This document shows, piece by piece, positions 25,774 to 33,835 of a DNA stretch of 38,826 nucleotides. The stretch lies in NCBI GenBank assembly GCA_017542245.1, contig JAFXXN010000006.1, positions 1 through 38,826 on the forward strand, read 5' to 3'. Source of the stretch: Lachnospiraceae bacterium. GTDB taxonomy: Bacteria; Bacillota; Clostridia; Lachnospirales; Lachnospiraceae. The position numbers and the translations under genes were made by a program. Under the pieces are notes generated by a model that had not been told where the DNA came from, did not search any database, and saw nothing but the letters and a program-made list of their open reading frames with translations. The first letter of the stretch is position 1. Each line of letters starts with the position of its first letter.

Positions 25774-26967
25774 TCAATAATCATGCAGTTTTTTCGAATC
25801 CTTTACCTTTAGGGCATCTTCAAGATTAGTTGTGTAGAAATCGGTCTCAAATCCATCATTATCCTGCACAACCAAATGATCAGGCTGTTTCTTATACTTA
25901 AAATGAAGTCCATACGACCATTTATCATTCCCATCATGATAAGTTATTACCAAAACCGAGTTTAAGTCTCCAGAATCAATCTTTACTCGATCTCCTGTCG
26001 TATCACCATTTCCGTCACAGAATGAATATACATAATTATTATCAAAATCAATTATATAATATACATCATATGATCCACCACGGTTCTTGTATGCATAAAT
26101 ACCCTTGTTCCCATCTTTTACAGAGTCCTTATCATTTGTTGAATATGGAACGCTATTCTTCTCCTTCTCTGCCTTTTCCTTTTCTGCTTTTTCTTTTTCA
26201 GCCTTCTCTTTTTCGGCCTTCTCTTTTTCAGCTTTCTCTTTCTCGGCTTTCTCTTTCTCGGCTTTCTCTTTCTCGGCTTTCTCTTTCTCAGCTTTCTCTT
26301 TCTCGGCTTTTTCCTTCTCCTCTTTTTCTTTTGCCTCTTTCTCAGCCTTTTCCTTTTCCTCTTGCTCTTTTGCTTTTCGTTGTTCTTCTGCCTTCGTTTC
26401 CTCTGCTTCTATTTCTTTTTTGGATTTTACATAGAGAACAACCTCTTCATCTGTCATCACTTCTTCATCTATATAATTTTGCTTCTGAACAACATATGAT
26501 TCATCATAATCTTTTATCTCTTCATTTGTGGATATATCCATTACCTTTATGTTTTCAAACCCAAGGTCCTGAAGGCTCTTTACTGCTTCCACACACTCTT
26601 TATTCTCCAAGTTGGGAATTTTCACTAATTTGGACTCATTCTCATCTGAAATCATCTCTGATGAAATGTCTGACGAATTCTCCTTTAAAACTGTATCCAT
26701 TGGTGTATCATTACCTGTAATGGTTGCTACTACAATCCAAACAGTCATCACAGTGCCCAATACAGTTCCTATAATGCCAAAGATTAGTCCCATAACAGCC
26801 GGTGCACTCGGCGGGAGATTTTGGTTTTTATTCTTTTTAATATCAACTATAGCAAACACTATAGCTACTATACCAAAGACAATGCCCGAACCATAACAGC
26901 AGCACAGGAATAAACTAATAATTCCGAATAAAATCGACAAGATACCATATAGTTTTGTTTGTTTCAT
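25774..26967 (-). CDS. Membrane protein with DUF4190-like N-terminus, PASTA-like domain and KAEKE repeat
   Basis: Four parts are visible in 397 residues. Two to three membrane segments occupy about 8-90. A PASTA-like unit follows at about 113-182 (IPNLENKECVEAVKSLQDLGF). A highly charged coiled-coil repeat built mainly of KAEKE units spans about 190-275. A C-terminal beta domain covers about 280-397 (NKGIYAYKNRGGSYDVYYIIDF). A PASTA-like unit plus a long charged spacer suggests a wall-facing anchor or sensor, but no kinase domain is present. GAGGTTGGG precedes the ATG. It is the last gene of the lipoprotein/zinc-ribbon cluster, 72 nt downstream of the zinc-ribbon gene. Confidence 0.75.
   Translation of the reverse strand: MKQTKLYGILSILFGIISLFLCCCYGSGIVFGIVAIVFAIVDIKKNKNQNLPPSAPAVMGLIFGIIGTVLGTVMTVWIVVATITGNDTPMDTVLKENSSDISSEMISDENESKLVKIPNLENKECVEAVKSLQDLGFENIKVMDISTNEEIKDYDESYVVQKQNYIDEEVMTDEEVVLYVKSKKEIEAEETKAEEQRKAKEQEEKEKAEKEAKEKEEKEKAEKEKAEKEKAEKEKAEKEKAEKEKAEKEKAEKEKAEKEKAEKEKAEKEKNSVPYSTNDKDSVKDGNKGIYAYKNRGGSYDVYYIIDFDNNYVYSFCDGNGDTTGDRVKIDSGDLNSVLVITYHDGNDKWSYGLHFKYKKQPDHLVVQDNDGFETDFYTTNLEDALKVKDSKKLHDY
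26160..26325. repeat. 15-bp coding tandem repeat (KAEKE)
   Basis: About ten copies of a 15-bp unit (plus-strand form ctctttctcggcttt) lie inside the membrane protein gene. The central four copies are identical or nearly so, while the outer ones have drifted. Each unit encodes five residues, so copy-number changes would keep the frame and alter spacer length. The pattern predicts slipped-strand length variation between strains. Confidence 0.9.
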
Positions 26968-27039
26968 AATCCCAACCTCTTTTCAATTAATCCCTATAAG
27001 CCTACGGAAGATAATACATCGTTGTATTCTTGTTTTTTT

Positions 27040-28245
27040 CTAAAGACTAAAGCCCATCATACCAAGAATAAACCCTGCAAATGCAACTATTATAATAAAA
27101 ATAATTACTGTAACGATAATTTCCACTATCATTTTCGTTTGTTTTTTTTGCTTTTCCATTTTTTGGTGCTCAGCATCTTTTATCCAATAAACAACCCTAT
27201 TGTAAGTGTTATCTATTCGTTCGAATCCTTCTGTATTTCCAAAGGACAATCTTGCATTTTGATATATTTGATTGATTTTATCTATCCACGCCTTATTCCT
27301 GGCATGAGCTCTGTCTCTCGCCATAGCACTTGGAAAACTTACATTTCCATATATCAAGGGAACGTTGATACTTGAAACAGCAAAATTCATAAACTCAAAT
27401 ACATCTTCCTGCGTATTGGGAACGTGAAAATTTCGAATCAAATCCAATGTTTTATTCTCAATCTCCAGTGCCTTTTGAGCTGCTAATTGCTGTTCTTCCT
27501 GCGGAGTTTTCTTTTTGGCAAATATTGCCTTCTTTTCTTTTTCGTATTTCTCGTTTTCTATATCAGCCAATTGCTCTTTAAACTGAACTACAGGGCCGAA
27601 CACTTCCCGCTTTTCTTTATCAATTTTAGCAATTGCTATCTTATAGAATTCATCAATTTGATCAAATGGTGGAGTATCTCCAAAAGAAGATTTGGCTATT
27701 CCATATGCCTGGTCCATCAACGTACGCCACGCATCATTTCGCTCATATAAAACCTTCTTGGAATCACTTTGAATTTCAGCGTTTCCTGCCACATGGGACC
27801 ATTTAATATTAGTAGCAGCAAAGCATATTATTTCATATGTATCTACCGGCTTCCCCGGAACATCGCAGGTTCGGATTGCCATGTTAATTTTCTCATCAGT
27901 ATTATCGTTTTTTTGCAGGTTAATCTTCCCTATTTTTTCTACTGCAATTCCAAAATCCGTTTTTTTACGTTTTCGCTCAAGATTATCAATGTTACTCTTT
28001 AGTTTTTTCACTGCTTCAGAAGAAGATACATTACTGAATTCATGCCAGCAATACGGGCAAATAGCCTGATAAGATTTGGCCTGATAACCGCATTGAGGGC
28101 ACATTTTGGCCTGCACGGTTTTCGGCACTTCTTCAGATACGTTTTCTTGTTTTTGTTGAGCGTTCATGGAAAAAGGAGTCCCGCATGCATAACAAAACAT
28201 TGCATCGTCAGGTAATTCTTTTCCACATTTCATACAGAATTTCAT
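27040..28245 (-). CDS. Double zinc-ribbon protein with duplicated domain and C-terminal membrane anchor
   Basis: The 401-residue protein has two N-terminal zinc ribbons (C4, C7, C18, C21 and C49, C52, C63, C66). A coiled-coil stretch (about 75-105) is followed by two copies of an unknown helical domain (about 119-206 and 267-355). A C-terminal membrane helix lies at about 372-395. The two copies share an IR-x-x-x-VP start, an FA (FAATNI and FAVSSI) core, an RN(D/K)AW motif and an SFG(D/N)T motif. No signal peptide is present, so most of the protein faces the cytoplasm. GGAGA precedes the ATG. It lies 40 nt after the 298-residue lipoprotein gene. The function is not recognised. Confidence 0.75.
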   Translation of the reverse strand: MKFCMKCGKELPDDAMFCYACGTPFSMNAQQKQENVSEEVPKTVQAKMCPQCGYQAKSYQAICPYCWHEFSNVSSSEAVKKLKSNIDNLERKRKKTDFGIAVEKIGKINLQKNDNTDEKINMAIRTCDVPGKPVDTYEIICFAATNIKWSHVAGNAEIQSDSKKVLYERNDAWRTLMDQAYGIAKSSFGDTPPFDQIDEFYKIAIAKIDKEKREVFGPVVQFKEQLADIENEKYEKEKKAIFAKKKTPQEEQQLAAQKALEIENKTLDLIRNFHVPNTQEDVFEFMNFAVSSINVPLIYGNVSFPSAMARDRAHARNKAWIDKINQIYQNARLSFGNTEGFERIDNTYNRVVYWIKDAEHQKMEKQKKQTKMIVEIIVTVIIFIIIVAFAGFILGMMGFSL

Positions 28246-28285
28246 AAGTTAGGTCTCCATTTTAGGTTTTCCTTCAAATATAGAT

Positions 28286-29182
28286 TTACTTATCTGCTTC
28301 AGCTTTATCTTCTTTTTCATCCGCACTATCATCAGGTTCAGAACTACCTTGAGAAATTCGAACGGAAATAATAGTGTTAGATACCTGTTCCGCTCCAATC
28401 ACTTTCCAAATCTGCTTCTCATCTTCGCCCATAAAAATGACTTTTTCATCTAAATCAGCACCAGAATTATCTGTATACTTAATTGAAAACTCATTTTTAG
28501 ATGCCAATTCCTGAGCTTCCATAATAGTTAACCCTTTATAATACATATCCAAATAATCATTAATCATCATGCATTCAAGATTGATTTGCTCATTTTTATC
28601 AAACGCATCTCCATCTTCTACATTCTGACCAACCACAACATATTCATTTTCTTTTCCCGTTTCAATTGAAGGAGACCCCTTTATATTCGTAAACCCGATT
28701 CGTTCCAATTTCTGGACAGCGCGACCATACAATAGTCCTTCCACGCTCTCAAACACTAAAGCACTATCTCCTGTTCCCTCTTTTGTCGAAAGATTATACA
28801 TTTCCATAGACGCTTTTTTATGCTTCACATCACATGAAAAAGAAGTGTCACCTTTAATTTCAATAGTTTTGGTAACCTTTATACTCTTCTTACCCAGCTT
28901 ATTAATTCGTAATTCGTGGGTTCCCTCTTTTACATCCACAATAGCAGATAATGATTTGCCATCTGCAACAGTTCCCACTTCTTTATCATCTATAAATACT
29001 GCTATATCATACGGATATGATGAATTTGAGGCCAAATTAACACTTAAATATAGCTTATATGTGGGTTTTTTAGCTTCTGCTTCAGCATCAACCGTTGTGT
29101 CTTCCTTTTGAAATAACGCACATCCTGTAAGCATCAATAATAGAATGAATAGTACCAAGAATATCAAATTTCTTTTTTTCAT
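28286..29182 (-). CDS. Lipoprotein with PEGA-like and PASTA-like regions
   Basis: A clear lipoprotein signal (MKKRNLIFLVLFILLLMLTGC, lipobox LTGC with Cys at 21) is followed by a PEGA-like beta domain (about 42-130). A PASTA-like segment comes next (about 145-205, AVQKLERIGFTNIKG), then a tail ending in an acidic stretch. It is paralogous to the next gene upstream: IDDKEVGTV, EGTHELRINKLG and CDVKHKKAS are matched there. The two were probably formed by duplication. GGGAG precedes the ATG. An extracytoplasmic wall-associated role is likely; no enzyme motif is visible. Confidence 0.75.
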   Translation of the reverse strand: MKKRNLIFLVLFILLLMLTGCALFQKEDTTVDAEAEAKKPTYKLYLSVNLASNSSYPYDIAVFIDDKEVGTVADGKSLSAIVDVKEGTHELRINKLGKKSIKVTKTIEIKGDTSFSCDVKHKKASMEMYNLSTKEGTGDSALVFESVEGLLYGRAVQKLERIGFTNIKGSPSIETGKENEYVVVGQNVEDGDAFDKNEQINLECMMINDYLDMYYKGLTIMEAQELASKNEFSIKYTDNSGADLDEKVIFMGEDEKQIWKVIGAEQVSNTIISVRISQGSSEPDDSADEKEDKAEADK

Positions 29183-29199
29183 ACATTTCTCCCTTATAG

Positions 29200-30735
29200 T
29201 TATCTACAACACCTGCCACATGGTTCTAGATTTCTATCTTGTATTTCTTTCCAAGTTCCTTCCCAACAATTATCTCCTGCGCAAGTTGCTTTTCGATGGT
29301 ATTTCTCACCTGTAGGGGTAATATAATACCCCGATTTAATGTTTGCAGATGGAACAGTGGGTTCCGGTGTCACTTCCGCCTTAGGCTTCTGTTGATTTGG
29401 TTTCTCAACTTCCTTAGGTTTTTCTTCTTGTTTAGGTTTTTCTTCTTGTTTAGGTTTTTCCTCTTCTTTTGGCTTTTCAGGTTCTTTTTTATTAACCGTT
29501 ATCGAAACCGAAATACTCAGTTCACTATCATATGCTTCTAGGATGTCATAATTGGATTTTACAGTTAATACACTATTCCCTTGAAGTTTTCCAATAATGT
29601 CTAAATATATAATCGTTATATTCGATGACTCCAAATTGCTGATTTCTTTTACTGAATATGAAACATTATTATTGGATAAGGAAAAATCGAAATCCTCCTT
29701 TGTTAATCCGGCCGGACTTGCTTTTATCGTTACTGTCATATTATCGCCAATATAGACATTTGCGCTACTTGGATCATGAGTTTCTGTTAGCGATATAACC
29801 TCCTGATATGGATTAGAAGCCTTATCTGCATATGACAGCAATAAATTAATCTTTTTCCCCGATTGTTTTTTTATATCTATAATTTTCCACTTATCTTCTT
29901 TTAATTCCAAATCGGCTTTTACTCGTTTATTTAACTCCTTTTCATTTGGATAACTTACGTAATTAAATATAAATCCACTTTTTTCTCCCAATTCCTCAAT
30001 TTCGAAGAGACTCTTCCCTTTATAGTTATGTATGAGATACTCGTCGATTGGCATGCAATCCAAAATAATAGGGATTCGTCGATCAACCGCTATTCCGGGA
30101 TTTTCATTCTGATTTACAACCATCCATGCATTTTCATCTGTGATATCCTCATCCGACTTTACGTTAACATTAACAAACCCGTTTTGCTTCAGCTGGCTCA
30201 TAGCATCAGCTAAGACCATATCGGAATAGTCACCTACAACTATTTCTTCGCTATCTTCAATCCCATCTTTTGTTGATATAATTTTAATCTTTATGGATGC
30301 ACCTTTATGCTTTACATCGCAACAGTACGTGATATCCTTTGAAATTGTAATTATCTCTGTATCCTTAAGATTGTCTCTTCCTAACTTAAGAATGCTAAGT
30401 TCATGTTCCCCTTCAGTTAATACAATTTTCTTAGTAAAGAGTTTCCCACTAGGAACAGTTCCAATTTCATTTCCATCAATACAAATTACCACATCATAGT
30501 CATTTTTGTTTTTCTTGTTTGTAAGCGATTGTATTTCAAAAAACACATTATGCTTAGGCTTGTAAATATCATCTTCAGAGGAATTCTCCGTAACGCTTTC
30601 CTTTTTGCTCGAACATGCAACTAAACCTAAAAGCAACACAAAAAGAACTACCAACACCGTTTTTCTGGTAATTAATGAAAACTTGTCATTACAAGTTGCA
30701 GTTTCAATTAATTCAAAAGAACATTTACGCATCAT
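29200..30735 (-). CDS. Larger paralogous lipoprotein with C-terminal cysteine motif
   Basis: About 511 residues. I start at the ATG at 30735 (a second ATG follows at once), after an AAAGGGG site; the longer upstream frame overlaps the HTH gene. A signal region (about 25-41, LLLGLVAC lipobox) leads to PEGA-like and PASTA-like units as in the neighbour (IDGNEIGTV, EGEHELSILKLG, CDVKHKGAS). A beta-rich region and a KPKEE/KPKQE spacer (about 425-455) follow. The last 40 residues contain GEKYHRKATC and EPCGRCC, a motif common at the ends of secreted or nuclease proteins and probably metal-binding. Its role is unknown. Confidence 0.75.
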   Translation of the reverse strand: MMRKCSFELIETATCNDKFSLITRKTVLVVLFVLLLGLVACSSKKESVTENSSEDDIYKPKHNVFFEIQSLTNKKNKNDYDVVICIDGNEIGTVPSGKLFTKKIVLTEGEHELSILKLGRDNLKDTEIITISKDITYCCDVKHKGASIKIKIISTKDGIEDSEEIVVGDYSDMVLADAMSQLKQNGFVNVNVKSDEDITDENAWMVVNQNENPGIAVDRRIPIILDCMPIDEYLIHNYKGKSLFEIEELGEKSGFIFNYVSYPNEKELNKRVKADLELKEDKWKIIDIKKQSGKKINLLLSYADKASNPYQEVISLTETHDPSSANVYIGDNMTVTIKASPAGLTKEDFDFSLSNNNVSYSVKEISNLESSNITIIYLDIIGKLQGNSVLTVKSNYDILEAYDSELSISVSITVNKKEPEKPKEEEKPKQEEKPKQEEKPKEVEKPNQQKPKAEVTPEPTVPSANIKSGYYITPTGEKYHRKATCAGDNCWEGTWKEIQDRNLEPCGRCCR

Positions 30736-30763
30736 TATAGTGCCCCTTTTCAGGTTACTTTCA

Positions 30764-30985
30764 TCAGTTTGGTAAATCTTTTTTCTGTCTTTTCCTGTAT
30801 CCAACCCAATCTCCATTTTTAATCCGTTTATCCTCCGGTCTTGGAGCTTCATCCGGGATAGCCCACGAGGCTCCAAACTTATAAGCCCCTTCTATTTTTC
30901 CGTCAGCGCACCATAACTGTACTGTTCTGGGATGTAGGTTATATTTAGCTGCATATTCTTTTGCCGAGATATAGTCCTTGTTCAT
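30764..30985 (-). CDS. Small excisionase/MerR-type HTH protein
   Basis: The 73-residue protein has a winged helix-turn-helix of the excisionase (HTH_17) kind: YISAKEYAAKYNLHPRTVQLW, then a GKIEGAYKFGASWAIPDEA wing. The start at 30985 is decided by AGGAGACAACAT; the longer frame upstream has no site. It lies 28 nt before the larger lipoprotein gene. Such proteins act as excision factors or small repressors. No integrase is nearby, so a local regulator role seems more likely. Confidence 0.8.
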   Translation of the reverse strand: MNKDYISAKEYAAKYNLHPRTVQLWCADGKIEGAYKFGASWAIPDEAPRPEDKRIKNGDWVGYRKRQKKDLPN

Positions 30986-31141
30986 ATGTTGTCTCCTATA
31001 GACACGAAAAGCATCTTCCCTATCAAATTCTTTATTTGTAGAAAGATGCTTTACTTTGCGTCCATAAGTGCAGCTGACTACCATCTGACAGGCTCTCGAG
31101 CTTTGTGCCGCCGCGTTTCCACGGTTTTACCTAACTATTCA

Positions 31142-31161
31142 ATTACAATAATAATTGTAAT
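31142..31161. promoter_or_regulatory. Perfect palindrome upstream of HTH gene, possible operator
   Basis: ATTACAAT-AATA-ATTGTAAT is an 8-bp perfect inverted repeat about 160 bp upstream of the small HTH gene, in a gene-free stretch (31086-31239). Symmetry and position suit a protein-binding site, but no -10/-35 pair was found that would fix its role. Confidence 0.35.
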
Positions 31162-31239
31162 CGAACAGACGAAATATGTCTATCAATCAACCGTAGAAAA
31201 ATATGAACAAACGTTAAACATTTCTTGATAAATGTAAAC

Positions 31240-31288
31240 TTTGCCACCGCCACGGTGGCAAATAACGGAGATTACTCATTTAGTAATC
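31240..31288. terminator. Two consecutive hairpins after the DUF1232 gene
   Basis: A perfect 10-bp inverted repeat with a 3-nt loop (31240-31262, TTTGCCACCG arms) lies next to a 7-bp repeat (31270-31288, GATTACT arms). They lie just downstream of the DUF1232 gene on the minus strand. The U-tract is weak, so the strand and terminator role are not certain. Confidence 0.5.
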
Positions 31289-31300
31289 CCCGTCACATGC

Positions 31301-31570
31301 TTACACTTCCCTGTAATACCCATATTCTCCGTCATAATTGTAATCGTCCTCATACCCGTCATCGTTGTTCCCGGGAGCAGGAAGGACTCCGAGTGCCCAG
31401 CAGATGTTCAGAACGAGTCCGCCAAGGCCGCAGATGCTGATAATCAGATCGTCAATCCAGCCGATTCCGGCGATGAGATCCGGTACAAAGTCAACCGGTG
31501 CCACGAAATACAGTAATGCCAATGCTGCGCAAAGTGCTGCGAATACCCAAAACTTTTTCTTGTCTTCCAT
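31301..31570 (-). CDS. DUF1232 (YkvA-like) small membrane protein
   Basis: The 89-residue protein has the DUF1232 signature YFVAPVDFVPDLIAGIGWID (about 21-40), flanked by hydrophobic segments (about 10-25 and 40-60). AAAGGAGGG precedes the ATG. The tail is acidic and tyrosine-rich. The function of the family is unknown; members are small inner-membrane or peripheral proteins. It lies 18 nt after the 88-residue gene upstream and probably shares its transcript. Confidence 0.85.
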   Translation of the reverse strand: MEDKKKFWVFAALCAALALLYFVAPVDFVPDLIAGIGWIDDLIISICGLGGLVLNICWALGVLPAPGNNDDGYEDDYNYDGEYGYYREV

Positions 31571-31588
31571 AGTCTTTCCCTCCTTTTC

Positions 31589-31855
31589 CTATGCTACACA
31601 ATACTCTTCCTTCAGATATGGAAGCATGAACTTCATTCTCTTTACCAAGCCCATGACGCCGGTGTCGTGGGTCTTCTTGCAGAGCAGGTCGTTTAAGCGG
31701 ACACCGCCCTTGCACATTTTATACGTGTTGTCCGTGTAGAGCTTGGAGAACGCGTAAACTCTCTCTCCGTTCGGGAGAACCAAGTAATAATCCAACAACT
31801 TGTCTCTGCCCTTAAAATTCTTAACCGCTACTACCCATACATTTGTCTTTACCAT
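31589..31855 (-). CDS. Hypothetical protein, 88 aa
   Basis: A small basic protein with no signal peptide or recognised domain. It opens with beta strands (TNVWVVAVKNF) and has a Lys/Arg-rich C-terminal half. The chosen ATG at 31855 has only a weak AGAAAGA site; the longer upstream frame is unlikely, since it runs towards the terminator of the next gene. Co-directional and adjacent to the DUF1232 gene. I do not recognise a family. Confidence 0.55.
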   Translation of the reverse strand: MVKTNVWVVAVKNFKGRDKLLDYYLVLPNGERVYAFSKLYTDNTYKMCKGGVRLNDLLCKKTHDTGVMGLVKRMKFMLPYLKEEYCVA

Positions 31856-31950
31856 AATTGATTCTTTCTGCCGTTTCTGCGGTGTTTTCACCGCTTTTAG
31901 TTTTCTGATGGTATCATAATACCCCTTTGAGAGTCCCACTAGTGTCCCTC

Positions 31951-31987
31951 ACAATAAAAAACAGGAGCAAAATCATTGCTCCTGTCT
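31951..31987 (-). terminator. Rho-independent terminator of the 62-residue gene
   Basis: A perfect 10-bp stem (acaggagcaa / ttgctcctgt, 31961-31985) with a 5-nt loop is followed, reading on the minus strand, by a run of T (31955-31960). It lies 26 nt past the stop at 32013. Confidence 0.9.
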
Positions 31988-32012
31988 CATATGCATTATG
32001 TAATTCTTACGA

Positions 32013-32201
32013 TTACTTCAAAACGTTATTTACAACGTTCTTAACATCTTGCTTATTAATATCTACCGTTTTTGTTTTGTCATTCACTTTTTTAATTACA
32101 TCATCGGCAACCTTCGAATCAAGGGCCGTATTTACCACCTTCTTTACATCGTCTTTATCGACGTTCTTAACAAGGTTTTCAGCTTCTTTTTTAATGTCCA
32201 T
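32013..32201 (-). CDS. Small helical repeat protein, 62 aa
   Basis: The protein is almost wholly charged and helical, with two related segments, KDDVKKVVNTAL (about 16-27) and KQDVKNVVNNVL (about 50-61), so it arose by internal duplication. AAGGAGGGCGG precedes the ATG, and a strong terminator follows. No domain is recognised. It resembles small stress-type proteins in general character only. Confidence 0.65.
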   Translation of the reverse strand: MDIKKEAENLVKNVDKDDVKKVVNTALDSKVADDVIKKVNDKTKTVDINKQDVKNVVNNVLK

Positions 32202-32322
32202 TGGACCGCCCTCCTTGAAGAATTATTCTCTGTCATGAATGCTTTTTATGACTATCTTTATTATAGCACCCGGTGGTAGATAATGCCATGAATAGATTGT
32301 GTATTTTTTGTTAATTCTGACG

Positions 32323-32643
32323 CTATTTTTTCCTGTTTTTTTCAAGAACAAAGTTATACGCTACTGCGAGGCCGATGGAAATTGCAACGATGCCCAAAGT
32401 CATACCTATAAAGCCTGCCGAGTTCCGTTTCAAAAGCAGAATCGGTAACCCGAGCAATTCAAATAGTCCCGCATAGATAAACCAAATGGTGCCAACGGCA
32501 TGGTTGTACTTTTTGATATCTTTTACTTCAGGCGGATTTACCCCGGCATAGAATCCTGCAGCCTTTTTCGAGTTCCAGGACCAGATTCCGATGCCGACCA
32601 AAACCAGCGCCACGGCGCTCCAGATAATAAAGCCAATAACCAT
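32323..32643 (-). CDS. Small membrane protein, three predicted helices
   Basis: Hydrophobic segments lie at about 3-23, 48-71 and 75-97 of 106 residues, with a cytoplasmic loop (SKKAAGFYAGVNPPEVKDIKKYN) between the first two. The pattern is like DUF3784-type proteins, but the identification is not firm. AAGAGGAATCG precedes the ATG. It lies 15 nt after the peptide deformylase gene and is probably co-transcribed with it. Confidence 0.65.
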   Translation of the reverse strand: MVIGFIIWSAVALVLVGIGIWSWNSKKAAGFYAGVNPPEVKDIKKYNHAVGTIWFIYAGLFELLGLPILLLKRNSAGFIGMTLGIVAISIGLAVAYNFVLEKNRKK

Positions 32644-32658
32644 AAGCGATTCCTCTTC

Positions 32659-33069
32659 TTAAATCACAATCCCCTTCGTGTGATCAACTTCATGCTGGAT
32701 AATCTGCGCAATCCATCCGGTATACTTGCCGGTCTTCTTCTGAAAGTCCTGATCCAGGTATTCGACCTCTATTTCGACATATCTTGTACAAGGTCTCTTG
32801 CCTTCCAGGGAAAGGCATCCTTCCTCAGTCTTAAATGGTTTCAATTTCTTTGTAATAACCGGATTTACCATCGCAAACTGGAACGGGCCCGATGCGACGA
32901 CAATGATACACTTTCGCACGCCTATCATATTTGCCGCCATCCCTACACAACGGTCTGAATTAGCTCGTAACGTATCCAAAAGGTCCGTTACTACCTGCTT
33001 GTCTGCCTCTGTTGCAGGTTCAGACTTCTGTGCCAGAAATATGGGGTCTTTGACGATATCTTTTACCAT
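32659..33069 (-). CDS. def: Peptide deformylase, short form
   Basis: The 136-residue metallo-enzyme removes the formyl group from new proteins. Motif 1 is GMAANMIG (43-50), motif 2 EGCLS (C85) and motif 3 QHEVDH (H126, E127, H130). The usual glutamine of motif 1 (GxGxAAxQxG) is asparagine here, which is seen in short clostridial members. The ATG at 33069 follows AGGAGATAAGTG; a GTG one codon earlier is possible. The stop codon of the NERD gene lies within this site, so the two are coupled. Confidence 0.9.
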   Translation of the reverse strand: MVKDIVKDPIFLAQKSEPATEADKQVVTDLLDTLRANSDRCVGMAANMIGVRKCIIVVASGPFQFAMVNPVITKKLKPFKTEEGCLSLEGKRPCTRYVEIEVEYLDQDFQKKTGKYTGWIAQIIQHEVDHTKGIVI

Positions 33070-33072
33070 CAC

Positions 33073-33675
33073 TTATCTCCTAAGTAAAGCTATTATCTGC
33101 TGTTGTGTTTGTTGGGAAAGCGTTCTTTCTGCAGGTTTATGTATTGCATTGTCAATATCGTGCCGAGTTCTCAATACATTGGGACTCTCTACCGGACTGT
33201 TCATCTGAACAAAAAAAACATATCCTTCAACCCATACTTTTATGTTGTTATCCTTCAGCATACGCGAAAGAATATATATTTCTCTCTTAACCTGATGTAT
33301 TGGATTTTTAAGAGTTTTTACATATGTGTTTCCACCGGAAGAAGTCTTGAATTTCGTCCATTCACGGTCATCTTCTTCTCCATGGATAACTCCTGAAAAA
33401 TACTTAACCTCAATGATGAACACTCCATTTTCATTGACAATTACATTATCAAGCTCAGTCTGCTTTCCGTCAGCATATACCGGAACATTAGTGAATAGTT
33501 TATCTTCTTTACGCAAAACTTCGCAGATAACATTGGTAGCAATCTGCTCGCCCATTCTCCCGGCCTGTTTCTCAGGTGGTTCGTATGATACTCCGCCTTG
33601 AATAACCAGCCAAATAATAAGCGCTATAAAGCAAATAAACGCAATTATTACTATTAAGCTAACGATTATATCCAT
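33073..33675 (-). CDS. Membrane-anchored NERD-domain nuclease-like protein
   Basis: An N-terminal membrane helix (about 3-26) is followed by a NERD domain (about 38-150). The nuclease-type residues are visible as TELDNVIVNENGVFIIEVK (D and E-x-K spaced as in the family). The C-terminal 50 residues are helical. A GAGGA site precedes the ATG. NERD proteins are thought to act on nucleic acids, but a membrane-tethered, stand-alone form has no settled role. It is followed directly by peptide deformylase. Confidence 0.85.
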   Translation of the reverse strand: MDIIVSLIVIIAFICFIALIIWLVIQGGVSYEPPEKQAGRMGEQIATNVICEVLRKEDKLFTNVPVYADGKQTELDNVIVNENGVFIIEVKYFSGVIHGEEDDREWTKFKTSSGGNTYVKTLKNPIHQVKREIYILSRMLKDNNIKVWVEGYVFFVQMNSPVESPNVLRTRHDIDNAIHKPAERTLSQQTQQQIIALLRR

Positions 33676-33752
33676 TAAATCTCGTAAATCCTCTGTCTCA
33701 CCAAATACGCCCGCTACCCGGATAGAATGCTCCGCATACAGCCTACGCTATG

Positions 33753-33797
33753 AAAAAAAGAGTCTTCCGGATAATCCGAACCAGTCGGACGCTCTTT
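33753..33797 (-). terminator. Probable terminator of the MerR/FtsH-like operon
   Basis: On the minus strand AAAGAG pairs with CTCTTT across a shorter inner hairpin (TCCG/CGGA) and is followed by seven T (33753-33759). It lies 39 nt after the stop of the last gene at 33836. The stem is imperfect, so confidence is moderate. Confidence 0.55.
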
Positions 33798-33835
33798 GCA
33801 CGGGCGCATTATAATTATAACAAAACTACTATGAA

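Noticed and set aside
26160-26325. Possible CRISPR array
   Set aside because: The 15-bp repeats are contiguous, without spacers, and encode KAEKE.
26022-26720. A 232-residue leucine/serine-rich frame on the plus strand
   Set aside because: It is the shadow of the KAEKE repeat and its flanks in the membrane protein gene.
27010-27036. Plus-strand hairpin with a T-run
   Set aside because: Terminator-like, but no plus-strand gene precedes it and the stem is only six bp.
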